Positions 7,895-15,586 of a stretch of 33,103 nucleotides of DNA are shown piece by piece. Where the stretch lies: the NCBI GenBank assembly GCA_026393175.1, contig JAPLAT010000396.1, positions 1 to 33,103 of the forward strand. The letters run 5' to 3'. Below the pieces are notes generated by a model. It worked only from the letters and a program-made list of their open reading frames with translations. It made no database searches and had not been told where the DNA came from. The translations under genes were made by a program, and so were the position numbers. The first letter of the stretch is position 1; every line of letters begins with the position of its first letter. The DNA comes from Pseudonocardiales bacterium. Lineage in GTDB: Bacteria > Actinomycetota > Actinomycetes > Mycobacteriales > Pseudonocardiaceae.

Positions 7895-9355
7895 GTGGCG
7901 TCCCCGCCCGGTCCGGTGCTGTCCGGTCCGCTCGCCGGAGTCGCGGCCGCGGTCGCCGGTGTGCTGTGGGTGCTCGGGTCCTCGCCTCGCGAGTGGTGGC
8001 TGCTGCTCCCGCTCGGCGCCGCCGTGCTGACGGTCGCACTGCAGGGACGGACCGCGCGTGGACGGTTGCTGACCGGCGCGGTCGCTGGAGCCGTGCTCTA
8101 CGGGATCACGCTCGGCTGGATCGGCGGGTTCTCGATCGCCGGGTACCTCGGGATCGCGTTCGTGGAGACGCTCATGCTGGCTGCGGCGGTGGCGCTGGTA
8201 CCGGCGACCCGGCCGGGGGGGCGGTGGACGTTGCCCGCGGCGCTGGTGCTGCTGGAGGCGGCGCAAACCCGGTTCCCGTTCGACGGGTTCCCGCTGCCGG
8301 CGCTGGTGCACTCCCAGCTCGACGGGCCGTTTGCAGCTGCCGCTCCGCTCGGTGGGTCGCTGCTGGTCACGGCGTGCGCCGCGACGGCCGGGGTCGCCCT
8401 GGCAGCGCTCGTTCAGGCGCGGGGACGCTCCCGGATCCGCGTCGTGGCATTGACGGTCGCCGTGGCCGTGCTCCCGATCGCCGTCGGCGCGACGATCCGC
8501 ACGACGGACACCGGGACGCTGGATGTCGCGGTCGTGCAGGGTGGGGGCCCGCGTGGCCTGCGGGCGGTGTTCACGAACCCGCAGGACACCACGGACCGGC
8601 AGTTCAGGGTGGCCGAGCAGATCACGGACTCTCCCGATCTGGTCCTGCTCCCCGAGACCGTGATCAGCGTGACCGGCACGGTGGCCGGCTCCGCCGGCGA
8701 CCGCCGCACCGCCGAACTGGCCCGGAGGCTGGCCGCCGCTGTCGTGGTCGGGGTGGTGGAGAACCAGGGCGCCGGGTTCCGCAACGCTGCCGTGCTGTGG
8801 GGGCCGGACGGGGAGATCCTGGGCCGCTACGAGAAGGAGCACCGGGTTCCGTTCGGTGAGTACATCCCTGGTCGTGAGCTGCTCGAACGGCTCACGGACC
8901 TGACCGCCCTCGTCCCTCGGGACGCGATCCCCGGCGAGGGCACCGCGTTGCTGGCCTCGCCGCTCGGGCCGCTCGGCGTCGTGATCTCCTACGAGGTGCT
9001 CTTCGCCGACCGCGTGCGGGAGGCCGTCACAGCAGGCGGCGAGATCGTGCTCGTGCCCACCAACGCCGCGTCCTACGTCACCGAGGACGTCCCGGCGATC
9101 GAGGTCGCCGGCGCGCGGATGCGGGCCCTGGAGTTCGGGCGCACGGTGCTCCAGTCCGCCCCCACCGGCTACTCGGTCATCGTCCTTCCCGACGGGCGGG
9201 TCCTCGAGCAGAGCACGCTCGGCGACCCGGCGCTGCTGCGGGCGCCCGTGCCGCTACGCACCGGTCTGACGCCCTACGCCCGCAGCGGGGACCTTCCCGT
9301 GCTCGCCCTGGCCGCTCTGGCTCTGCTGGTGCCGGTGCTGCGGAGGCGACGGTGA
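7895..9355 (+). CDS. lnt: Apolipoprotein N-acyltransferase (Lnt) homologue
   Basis: Membrane enzyme of the Lnt family, which transfers a fatty acyl chain to the N-terminal cysteine of lipoproteins. About six N-terminal hydrophobic helices precede a nitrilase-like domain and a final C-terminal helix. Numbered from GTG 7895 (486 aa), the catalytic Glu is E254 (LLPETV) and the Lys is K314 (YEKEHRVPFGEY). The nucleophile position, normally ICYE, reads ISYE with S365. The GTG has no ribosome binding site. An AGGAGG at 7842-7847 sits 5 nt before an in-frame ATT at 7853, which would add 14 residues; this may be the true start. The gene begins an operon with a DUF3105 gene (4-bp overlap) and a BNR-repeat lipoprotein gene, behind operator site A. 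Acyl transfer with Ser in place of Cys is unproven here. Confidence 0.88.
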   Translation: MASPPGPVLSGPLAGVAAAVAGVLWVLGSSPREWWLLLPLGAAVLTVALQGRTARGRLLTGAVAGAVLYGITLGWIGGFSIAGYLGIAFVETLMLAAAVALVPATRPGGRWTLPAALVLLEAAQTRFPFDGFPLPALVHSQLDGPFAAAAPLGGSLLVTACAATAGVALAALVQARGRSRIRVVALTVAVAVLPIAVGATIRTTDTGTLDVAVVQGGGPRGLRAVFTNPQDTTDRQFRVAEQITDSPDLVLLPETVISVTGTVAGSAGDRRTAELARRLAAAVVVGVVENQGAGFRNAAVLWGPDGEILGRYEKEHRVPFGEYIPGRELLERLTDLTALVPRDAIPGEGTALLASPLGPLGVVISYEVLFADRVREAVTAGGEIVLVPTNAASYVTEDVPAIEVAGARMRALEFGRTVLQSAPTGYSVIVLPDGRVLEQSTLGDPALLRAPVPLRTGLTPYARSGDLPVLALAALALLVPVLRRRR

Positions 9356-9966
9356 CCGCAGACGAGCCTGCCGGACGGTGGTCGAGGTGGAGCGGCCCGC
9401 TCGTCCTGATCGTGGCCGCGATGTCCTTCGGCTCAGTCGCGGTGGGGACGCTCCTGCCGTCCGCGGCCGAGCGGGACCTGGCGGCGTTCCGCCCGACGGA
9501 GCAGCGGCCGGACCCGTCGACGACGATCCCGGGCGTCGCCGTCGAGCCGGTGGCGCCACACGAGCACGACGTGACCGGGGCCCAGCCGGTTGCCGAGCCC
9601 TGCCGGCCGCCGACGAGCGGGTCGCACGGCCCGGCCGTCGCCCGGTGCGACGGCGCCGCTTACCCCGCACCGGTACCGCCGGCGGAAGCCGTGCACGCGC
9701 TCGAGCACGGAGCGGTGTGGGTCACCTACAACCCGGCGTTGCTCCCGCCGGACGTCGTGCAGCAGCTCGGCGCGCGCGTCGCCGATGGCAACGACCTGCT
9801 GATGTCGCCGTTCCCGGGGCTGGCTGCGCCGCTGTCGGTGCAGTCCTGGGGCCACCGCCTCGTTATGGACACTCCCGCCGACCCCCGCTTCGAGCAGTTC
9901 GTCGTCGCGTTGAGCGGCAACACGTTCGTCGTTCCCGAACCCGATGCCGGCTGCCCGCCGGCCTGA
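9352..9966 (+). CDS. DUF3105 family membrane-anchored protein
   Basis: A 204-residue protein with one N-terminal membrane segment (about residues 16-37), then an extracytoplasmic domain with the DUF3105 hallmarks: PPTSGSHGP in the middle and HALEHGAVWVTYNP after it, plus QSWGHRL nearer the end. The conserved His and Glu residues suggest metal binding, but the function of the family is not known to me. It starts with GTG overlapping the lnt stop by 4 bp, so it is co-translated with Lnt. A BNR-repeat lipoprotein gene follows 15 bp downstream. Confidence 0.8.
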   Translation: MTADEPAGRWSRWSGPLVLIVAAMSFGSVAVGTLLPSAAERDLAAFRPTEQRPDPSTTIPGVAVEPVAPHEHDVTGAQPVAEPCRPPTSGSHGPAVARCDGAAYPAPVPPAEAVHALEHGAVWVTYNPALLPPDVVQQLGARVADGNDLLMSPFPGLAAPLSVQSWGHRLVMDTPADPRFEQFVVALSGNTFVVPEPDAGCPPA

Positions 9967-9981
9967 CCGAACCGGAGAACC

Positions 9982-10815
9982 ATGTCCCGCCCATTGCGGT
10001 CCACGGCGGCCCTCGCGCTCGCCGTCGCCGCCCTGACCGCCTGCTCCTCGCCCGATGCGCCGGACCCGGCAGCTGCCGGTCCCGTGTTCGAGCACGTGCA
10101 CGGCATTGGGATCGACCCCGCCGACGGAGCCCTCTACGTGGCCTCGCACGACGGGTTGTTCCGCAGCGGTCCCGGCGGCCTCGTGCTGGCCGGGGCGGGC
10201 GGTCGCGACCTGATGGGGTTCACGATCGCCGGGCCCGGCCGGCTGCTGTCCAGCGGGCACCCCGGGCCGGGTGACACCCTGCCCGAGCCGATCGGGCTCG
10301 CGGAGAGCACCGACGGTGGTGTGAGCTGGACGCCGCTGTCGTTGACCGGCGAGGTCGACTTCCACGCCCTCGACACCGTGGGCGAGACGGTGTACGGCTA
10401 TGACGCGACCAACGGACTCCTGCGGGCCAGCACCGACAGTGGGCGCACCTGGGATGTCCGCGCGACGCTGGATGCCCTCGACATCGCCGTCGACCCCCTC
10501 GACGGACAGCGGGTACTGGCGACGGTGCAGGGCGGGACGGCGGTCAGCACCGACGGTGGCCGCACCTTCAGCACTCCCACAGGCCCTCAGCTCGCCTACG
10601 TGTCAGCGGCTCCCAACGGCACTGTCTACGGGCTGGACCTCGAGAGCGGGTTGCACACCACTTCCGACGGCGGCGTCACCTGGACCGCCACCGGGACCGT
10701 TCCGGGCGCCCGGCCCCAGGCCGTCACCGCCACCGCGGACGAGGTGCTGGCGGCCACCGCCGGCGGTGTGTTCCGGTCCACCGACAGCGGCGTCACGTTC
10801 TCGCCCGTCCGCTGA
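9982..10815 (+). CDS. BNR-repeat lipoprotein, F510_1955 glycosylhydrolase-like family
   Basis: A 277-residue lipoprotein. A signal sequence ends in the lipobox LTAC (lipid Cys at about 21). The rest is a beta-propeller with repeated Asp-box-like motifs (STDGGVSW, STDSGRTW, STDGGRTF, TSDGGVTW, STDSGVTF). The segment FEHVHGIGIDP directly after the anchor is typical of the family named F510_1955 glycosylhydrolase. Sialidase-type catalytic residues are not evident, so hydrolase activity is doubtful; a binding or scaffold role is possible. The ribosome binding site GGAG lies 7 nt before ATG 9982. It is third in the operon behind operator A, next to the lipoprotein acyltransferase that could modify it. 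Confidence 0.75.
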   Translation: MSRPLRSTAALALAVAALTACSSPDAPDPAAAGPVFEHVHGIGIDPADGALYVASHDGLFRSGPGGLVLAGAGGRDLMGFTIAGPGRLLSSGHPGPGDTLPEPIGLAESTDGGVSWTPLSLTGEVDFHALDTVGETVYGYDATNGLLRASTDSGRTWDVRATLDALDIAVDPLDGQRVLATVQGGTAVSTDGGRTFSTPTGPQLAYVSAAPNGTVYGLDLESGLHTTSDGGVTWTATGTVPGARPQAVTATADEVLAATAGGVFRSTDSGVTFSPVR

Positions 10816-10843
10816 CACCCGGCCACCCCGCCGTCGCAGCAAC

Positions 10844-10866
10844 CACTTCTACAACGCATAGTAGTG
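10844..10866. promoter_or_regulatory. Island operator site B
   Basis: Left half CACTTC at 10844-10849, 11-bp spacer beginning T and ending A, right half GTAGTG at 10861-10866. The arms match as an inverted repeat with one mismatch. It sits 24 bp upstream of the first TlpA gene and its ribosome binding site, so binding would block the promoter or early transcript. Confidence 0.65.
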
Positions 10867-10890
10867 GCGACAACTGCCTCCGGAGGTGAC

Positions 10891-11586
10891 ATGCGCCCTG
10901 CTGAATGCCGTCGACGCGGCCCGACCGCGGCCGCCACCGTGCTGGCGCTGCTCCTGGTGCTGAGCGGCTGCAGCTTCAACCGGCCGTCCGGTGACGCGCC
11001 CAGCCAGGCCGGCGAGTTCACCTTCGTCGCCCCGGGCGGCGAGAGCCGCATCCTCTACGACCCGCCGGAGTCCCGCGGTACCGTCTCCGAGCTGTCGGGC
11101 GAGAGCCTGCTCGACCCGGGCCGGACCATCGGGCTGGCCGACTTCCCCGGCCAGGTCGTGGTGCTCAACGTGTGGGGCGCATGGTGCGGCCCGTGCCGCG
11201 AGGAGATGCCCGGCCTGCAGCTCATCCACGACCAGATGCGACCCGAGGGCGTCACGCTGCTAGGGATCGACGTGCGGGACAGTGCCGACGCCGCCCGCGA
11301 CTTCATGGTCGACCGCGCCATCACCTACCCCTCCATCTACGACAACCCCGGGCGCTCACTGCTGGCCCTGCGTGGATTCCCCCGCAACACCGTGCCGTCG
11401 ACGATCGTGCTCGACCGGCAGCACCGCGTGGCGGCGGTGTTCCTGACTGCGCTGCGGGTCACCGAACTGCTGCCCGTCGTGCAGCGGATCGCTGCGGAGG
11501 AACCGTACTCACCCGGCGGGAGCAGCTCCCCTGCCAGCACAGCGCCGCCGGAGGCGGGGCCGACGAGCGACAGCGAGGGGCCGTGA
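10891..11586 (+). CDS. TlpA/ResA-like thioredoxin lipoprotein
   Basis: A 231-residue extracytoplasmic thiol-disulfide oxidoreductase. The signal peptide ends in lipobox LSGC (C27). The thioredoxin fold carries WGAWCGPC with C99 and C102, and a cis-Pro region near NTVPSTI. Proteins of this type reduce apocytochrome or other exported disulfides using electrons passed by CcdA, whose gene follows with a 4-bp overlap. ATG 10891 is preferred over the upstream in-frame GTG 10864 because CGGAGGTG lies just before it and the signal peptide then has normal length. The C-terminal 25 residues are a low-complexity Ser/Pro/Ala tail. Confidence 0.9.
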   Translation: MRPAECRRRGPTAAATVLALLLVLSGCSFNRPSGDAPSQAGEFTFVAPGGESRILYDPPESRGTVSELSGESLLDPGRTIGLADFPGQVVVLNVWGAWCGPCREEMPGLQLIHDQMRPEGVTLLGIDVRDSADAARDFMVDRAITYPSIYDNPGRSLLALRGFPRNTVPSTIVLDRQHRVAAVFLTALRVTELLPVVQRIAAEEPYSPGGSSSPASTAPPEAGPTSDSEGP

Positions 11587-12356
11587 CCGGGCTGACCGAA
11601 CTGGCGGTCTCCGGCCCGCTGCTGGTCGCGTTGGCGCTCGCCCTCGCCGCGGGGGCGGTCTCCTTCGCGTCACCGTGCTGCCTGCCGCTGGTGCCCGGCT
11701 ACGTCGGCTACCTGGCCGGGCTCGTGGGCTCCGACAACGTCACCGCGCAGGGTGCGGCGGCCCGGACGGGGCGCTGGCGGGTCGCCGGGGCCGCACTGCT
11801 GTTCGTCGGCGGATTCACGGTCGTGTTCACCGCAGGCGTGTTGCTCGTGCTCGGCCTGTCCGACTGGCTGGTCGGCAACGAGCTGCTGCTGCAACGCCTC
11901 GGCGGGGTCGTCACGATCGCGATGGGCCTGGTGTTCCTCGGCTTCGTCCCGGCCCTGCAACGTGATGTCCGTATCCACCACGTGCCACGCCTCGGGTTGG
12001 TCGGCGCCCCCGTCCTCGGCGCGGTGTACGGCCTGGGCTGGACCCCGTGCCTGGGACCGACCCTGACCGGAGTAATCGCACTGGCGACGGGTACGCAGGT
12101 CGGGCCGTCGACCACCCGAGGACTGGTGCTGGTGCTGGCCTACTGCGCCGGGCTCGGGGTGCCGTTCGTGCTTATCGCCCTGGGCACCCGCTGGGCGGTG
12201 CGGACCGCCGGGTGGATGCGCCGCCACATCCGCGGCCTGCAGATCACCGGCGGGGTCATGCTGATCCTGCTGGGCACGCTGCTGGTGACCGGCGCGTGGG
12301 GTGAGTTCGTCGCCTGGCTGCGCGGACCCATCGCCGGATACACGCTGCCGCTGTGA
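11583..12356 (+). CDS. ccdA: CcdA-type cytochrome c biogenesis / thiol-reductant membrane protein
   Basis: A 257-residue polytopic membrane protein of the CcdA/DsbD transmembrane family, which carries electrons from cytoplasmic thioredoxin to periplasm-side TlpA-like proteins. Six hydrophobic segments are visible. The paired redox cysteines are in FASPCCLPLVPGYVGY (C32 or C33) and GWTPCLGPTL (C156). GTG 11583 overlaps the preceding TlpA stop by 4 bp, and the following TlpA-like gene can start at GTG 12353, again with a 4-bp overlap. The three genes form a self-contained reducing module, plausibly keeping exported copper-site thiols reduced. Confidence 0.9.
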   Translation: MTGLTELAVSGPLLVALALALAAGAVSFASPCCLPLVPGYVGYLAGLVGSDNVTAQGAAARTGRWRVAGAALLFVGGFTVVFTAGVLLVLGLSDWLVGNELLLQRLGGVVTIAMGLVFLGFVPALQRDVRIHHVPRLGLVGAPVLGAVYGLGWTPCLGPTLTGVIALATGTQVGPSTTRGLVLVLAYCAGLGVPFVLIALGTRWAVRTAGWMRRHIRGLQITGGVMLILLGTLLVTGAWGEFVAWLRGPIAGYTLPL

Positions 12357-12400
12357 AACCGATGATGAGTGCGGAGCTGCGTTGAAGCGTCCTGGTCGTC

Positions 12401-13012
12401 GTGCTCGCCGTGGCCGGTGTCGTCGCGCTCTGGCCGCGTCCCGACGCCTACCCGGACGGCTCCGGCGTTCCTCTACCCGTCCCGGCCGAGCCGACGGGAC
12501 AGCGACCCGAGGACGCCGCGCTGGGCCCGGCCCGGGCCGCAGCCGCGCTCCCACCGTGTCCGCGGGCGTCGGGACCGGCCAGTCCCGCAGGTCCGTTGTC
12601 CGAGCTGGTCGTGCCGTGCCTCGGCGAGGCCGGGGCCGTGCCCCTCGGGCGGGCTGTCGCCGGGCGTCCGGTCCTGCTGAACCTGTGGGCGTCCTGGTGC
12701 TCGCCGTGCCGGGAGGAGATCGGTGTCCTCGACGCCTACGCGGCCAGCCCGGACGCTATCGACGTGCTGGGCGTGGCCGTCCGCGACCGCCCGGCGGACG
12801 CCCTCGCGCTTGCCGACGAACTCGACCCCCGGTGCCCTTCGATGCTCGATCCCGATAACGCCGTGCAAGTCGCCTTGGGTGCACCGACGGTGCTGCCCAC
12901 CAGTTGGGTCGTGCGCCCGGACGGCTCGGTGGTGCAGGTCGCCGATCCGGTGGTGTTCCGCGGAGTCGACCAGGTGGTCGCCGCGGTGGACGCCGCCCTC
13001 GCCGGGCCGTGA
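12401..13012 (+). CDS. Second TlpA-like thioredoxin, with an in-frame TGA in its signal anchor
   Basis: Membrane-anchored thioredoxin-like protein. The redox motif is WASWCSPC, followed by a complete domain with LPTSWVV as the cis-Pro region. Extending the frame leftward gives a coupled GTG at 12353, overlapping ccdA by 4 bp. It reads V-K-P-M-M-S-A-E-L-R, then TGA at 12383-12385, then S-V-L-V-V-V-L-A-V-A-G. Removing the stop would give a textbook signal anchor: a basic N-region and then a hydrophobic core. As read, translation could restart only at GTG 12401, with a shortened hydrophobic segment and no clear ribosome binding site. The stop is either a real nonsense mutation or a base-call error. 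Confidence 0.7.
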   Translation: MLAVAGVVALWPRPDAYPDGSGVPLPVPAEPTGQRPEDAALGPARAAAALPPCPRASGPASPAGPLSELVVPCLGEAGAVPLGRAVAGRPVLLNLWASWCSPCREEIGVLDAYAASPDAIDVLGVAVRDRPADALALADELDPRCPSMLDPDNAVQVALGAPTVLPTSWVVRPDGSVVQVADPVVFRGVDQVVAAVDAALAGP

Positions 13013-13063
13013 CTCCCTGGGGCTGCGTGGCGGCACTTCGCGGTGCTCCGTTGCGCCGCGGGC

Positions 13064-13069
13064 TACCCT
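13064..13069 (+). promoter_or_regulatory. Candidate -10 box for a leaderless blaI transcript
   Basis: TACCCT lies six bases before ATG 13076. That spacing would place the transcription start at or next to the start codon, a common leaderless layout in actinobacteria. No Shine-Dalgarno sequence is present before the ATG. A good -35 box is not obvious. Confidence 0.35.
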
Positions 13070-13075
13070 TCGCCC

Positions 13076-13465
13076 ATGCAAGGCGACGCGGGTCGGGTGC
13101 GGGGCTTCGGTGAGCTCGAAGCCATCGTGATGGAGCAGATCTGGGCGGCCCCGGACGGTGCGACGGTGCCGGAGGTGCACGAGCGGCTGCTCGGCGAGCG
13201 CGACCTGGCTTATACGACGGTAATGAGCACAATCCACAACTTGTACCGCAAGGGACGGCTGACGCGTGAGCCCGAGGGGCGCAAGCACCGGTACCGGGCC
13301 ACCGCGAGCAAGGCGGAGCACAGCGCTGACCTGATGCGCGAGGCCCTGCTCAGCGGCGGGGAATCGCACGCCATCCTGACCCACTTCGTGCAGCAGATGG
13401 ACCCGGCCGACACCCGACGTCTCGCCGAGCTCTTGGCCCGCCTCGACGAGGACGGCAGCGGATGA
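13076..13465 (+). CDS. blaI: BlaI/MecI/CopY-family winged-helix repressor
   Basis: A 129-residue winged-helix repressor. The N-terminal domain has LEAIVMEQIW, then VPEVHERL and the recognition region LAYTTVMSTIHNLYRKGRLTR, then the wing with GRKHRYRA. The C-terminal dimerisation helices follow. Such repressors bind inverted repeats with TAC/GTA half-sites and are inactivated by a partner membrane metalloprotease or, in CopY, by metal. The gene overlaps the M56 protease gene by 4 bp. I infer that it binds the eight ACTAC-N11-GTAGT sites found in the window. It has no such site of its own, which would be unusual for an autoregulated BlaI. Confidence 0.92.
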   Translation: MQGDAGRVRGFGELEAIVMEQIWAAPDGATVPEVHERLLGERDLAYTTVMSTIHNLYRKGRLTREPEGRKHRYRATASKAEHSADLMREALLSGGESHAILTHFVQQMDPADTRRLAELLARLDEDGSG

Positions 13466-14406
13466 GTGTGGCCGCGTGCCTGTTGGCCTACGGGCTGCTG
13501 GCGGGATACGCCGCACCGCGGGTGCTGAGTCGACGGGCCTGCATGGAACGCGCACCCGCGTGGGGTGTCGTCATCTGGCTCTCGGCGATGATCAGCGTTG
13601 CAGTCACGCTGGCCGGTGGCGTGGCACTCGCGGTCGCAACGGTCGTGCTGTCGCCGACGGCACGGCACGTTCTCGACGAGTGCGTGGCCTCGCTGTGCGC
13701 AGCCGCGCTCGGCGACCACGGCTCGCCGGCCCGGTGGATCCTGGGCGGCGTGGTGCTCCTCGCCGCCGTCGGGGTCGGGGCGGCGCTGGTGGGCGCCGGA
13801 CGGGCCGGGTTGGGCGGGTACGTGGGCACGCGCGCTCATGCCAGGACGGCCCGCCTGCTGGGCGCGCCCGACCCCCGCATCGGTGTCCTCGTGGTGGACG
13901 TGCCGGAGAAGGTGGCCTATGCCATTGGTGGGCGGCTTCCGGCGATCGTGGTAAGCCGGGTCGCCGTGCAGGCGCTCACCGACGCCGAGCTGGACGTCGT
14001 CCTGGCCCACGAGCGGGCTCATCTTGCCGGACGACACCACCTCGTGCTGGGGGTGGCCCGTGCGCTGGCCACGGCGGTGCCGACGATGCGGCTGTTCACG
14101 ACCGGCGTCGAGGAGCTGGGCCGGCTTCTGGAGATGTGCGCCGACGACGTCGCGGTCCGGGGCCGCGAGGTGCGGCACCTGATCACTGCCATGCTGACGC
14201 TCAGCAGCACCGCTCGGCTTCCGCGCGCCGCGCTGGGTGGGGCGCCGGTGGGAATGGTCGAGCGGGCCGAGCGGCTCACCGCTCGGCTGAGCCCCCGGGC
14301 GACACGGAAGGCGCGGGTCGTCCTGCTGGCGGGAACGACGACGCTGCTCTCCGGACCCGTCGCCGCGGTGGCCGTGCTGTGCGCGGTCATCCCGGTCGGC
14401 GGATAG
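13462..14406 (+). CDS. M56 family (BlaR1-type) membrane metalloprotease
   Basis: A 314-residue polytopic membrane protein. The zinc-protease signature HERAH lies at H183-H187 (LAHERAHLAGRHH), and the third ligand region is LLEMCADD (E224). Hydrophobic helices flank the protease domain, and a last helix lies near the C-terminus. Unlike staphylococcal BlaR1 there is no external penicillin-binding sensor domain, which is common in actinobacterial homologues. By analogy with BlaR1/MecR1 it senses an envelope or metal stress and triggers cleavage or release of BlaI. ATG 13462 overlaps the blaI stop by 4 bp. Confidence 0.88.
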   Translation: MSVAACLLAYGLLAGYAAPRVLSRRACMERAPAWGVVIWLSAMISVAVTLAGGVALAVATVVLSPTARHVLDECVASLCAAALGDHGSPARWILGGVVLLAAVGVGAALVGAGRAGLGGYVGTRAHARTARLLGAPDPRIGVLVVDVPEKVAYAIGGRLPAIVVSRVAVQALTDAELDVVLAHERAHLAGRHHLVLGVARALATAVPTMRLFTTGVEELGRLLEMCADDVAVRGREVRHLITAMLTLSSTARLPRAALGGAPVGMVERAERLTARLSPRATRKARVVLLAGTTTLLSGPVAAVAVLCAVIPVGG

Positions 14407-14414
14407 TCCCCGCG

Positions 14415-14453
14415 GCGGTGCCGGCCCGACATGGTCGAGCGGACCGGCACCGC
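14415..14453. terminator. Bidirectional hairpin terminator between the M56 and DUF305 genes
   Basis: A perfect 10-bp inverted repeat, GCGGTGCCGG at 14415-14424 and CCGGCACCGC at 14444-14453, with a 19-nt loop. It fills the 57-bp gap between two convergent genes. There is no T-tract, as is often the case in actinobacterial terminators. Confidence 0.55.
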
Positions 14454-14463
14454 GCAGTCGCCC

Positions 14464-15096
14464 CTACTGCAGCAGCGACTCCATCTCGGTGATCTCGGCC
14501 TGCTGCGCGTCGATGATCTGCTGGGCGAGGGCCAGGGCCTCAGGGTCGGAACCCTCATCGAGCTCGGTCTGCGCCATCTCGATCGCGCCCCGGTGGTGTT
14601 CGACCATCATCTCCAGGAACATCTGGTCGAACTCCGGACCGGAGGCCTGCTCCAGGGCGGTCATCTGCTCGGGCGTCATCATGCCGGACATCCCCTCCAT
14701 GCCGGCCATTCCGCCGTGGTCCATGCCGGCCATTCCGCCCATCTCGCCTTCGGCGGGCACCTCGGCGCCCCACTCCTGCAGCCAGCCGGTCATCGTCGCG
14801 ATCTCGGGCTCCTGCGCTCCACCGATGCGGGCGGCGAGGTCGATGACCTCCGGGTTCTCCGTGCGCCCGGCCACGAGCTCGGCCATGGCGACCGCCTGGC
14901 GGTGGTGCGGGATCATCCCCTGCGCGAACGCGACGTCCGCGTCGTTGAACTCGCCCTGCGCCGCGGCTGCGGACGGGGCGCCCGCAGGCGCCGAGCCGGA
15001 AGGGGCCGGCTCGGTGCCGGATGCGCAGCCGGCCAGAGCGAACGTCGTGATCGCGGTGGCGGCGAGCAGGCGCGCGGCAGTCTTCTTCGTGGTCAT
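14464..15096 (-). CDS. DUF305 family lipoprotein (copper-associated)
   Basis: A 210-residue lipoprotein with lipobox LAGC. Two DUF305 units are present: FAQGMIPHHRQAVAMAEL near the start and MMVEHHRGAIEMAQTEL near the end, each with a His-His pair and nearby Met residues. The linker between them is Met/Gly-rich (GGMAGMDHGGMAGM). His/Met-rich DUF305 proteins are found in copper-resistance loci and are thought to bind copper outside the membrane; the exact role is unproven. A ribosome binding site GAGAGG precedes the ATG. It lies 59 bp downstream of the DUF6153 gene on the same strand, likely as an operon. Confidence 0.88.
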   Translation of the reverse strand: MTTKKTAARLLAATAITTFALAGCASGTEPAPSGSAPAGAPSAAAAQGEFNDADVAFAQGMIPHHRQAVAMAELVAGRTENPEVIDLAARIGGAQEPEIATMTGWLQEWGAEVPAEGEMGGMAGMDHGGMAGMEGMSGMMTPEQMTALEQASGPEFDQMFLEMMVEHHRGAIEMAQTELDEGSDPEALALAQQIIDAQQAEITEMESLLQ

Positions 15097-15155
15097 GGTG
15101 GGTGGTACCTCTCGTACGTGACTGTGAACGGTGCGGTCGAGTCGATCGACCGCTC

Positions 15156-15575
15156 CTATGTCCGCAGCACGCAGAGCAACGCGAGCCGGGCCGGCGCCGA
15201 CGGTGGTGGCGCACGCGGGCCCGTCCGGGGTGGGGCCGATCGACCCTCCGCCGGTCGACGTACTTCACGGATCCGGGTCATCCACGCAAGGAGCAGCGCG
15301 GCCACCACTGCGATCGCGGTGAGCACCGCGAGGCACAGGTGCAGGAGGGACACGGTGTGGCCCTCGTTCGACCTGTCGCCGCACGGGTGCGCGCCGTCAT
15401 CGTCGGCCACGGGCAACTCCGCCACCATCACGGACGGCGCCGACCCGCCATGCGGGGCCGCGCAGGAGGACCCCGTGGCCATGTGGTGCATCCCGACCAG
15501 ACCGACGAACAGCACTGCGACGAGCCCAGCCAGCAGGAGGGCCCGCCGCAGTGCCGCGGTCGAGGTCGTCACCAT
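15156..15575 (-). CDS. DUF6153-like small membrane protein
   Basis: About 139 residues from ATG 15575. Two hydrophobic segments are separated by a short loop rich in His, Cys and acidic residues (GMHHMATGSSC, then AHPCGD), with HLCLAVL at the start of the second helix. The C-terminus is basic and proline-rich. This layout matches the DUF6153 family often encoded beside DUF305 proteins. Function is unknown; a metal-related role is suggested only by the loop residues and the neighbour. The in-frame region upstream of 15575 does not look like part of a signal sequence, and GTG 15578 is an alternative start. Confidence 0.65.
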   Translation of the reverse strand: MVTTSTAALRRALLLAGLVAVLFVGLVGMHHMATGSSCAAPHGGSAPSVMVAELPVADDDGAHPCGDRSNEGHTVSLLHLCLAVLTAIAVVAALLLAWMTRIREVRRPAEGRSAPPRTGPRAPPPSAPARLALLCVLRT

Positions 15576-15586
15576 CACCGGCAGGC

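Noticed and set aside
7819-8859. ATG-ATG frame directly after operator A
   Set aside because: Wrong phase relative to the Lnt gene and Arg/Gly-rich throughout; the Lnt frame carries the catalytic motifs.
10864-10890. GTG 10864 as start of the first TlpA
   Set aside because: It lies inside operator B without a ribosome binding site; ATG 10891 has CGGAGGTG and gives a normal lipoprotein signal.
13031-13056. CACTTC near blaI considered as a ninth operator half-site
   Set aside because: At the required 11-bp spacing the right half does not contain GTA, so it does not fit the family.
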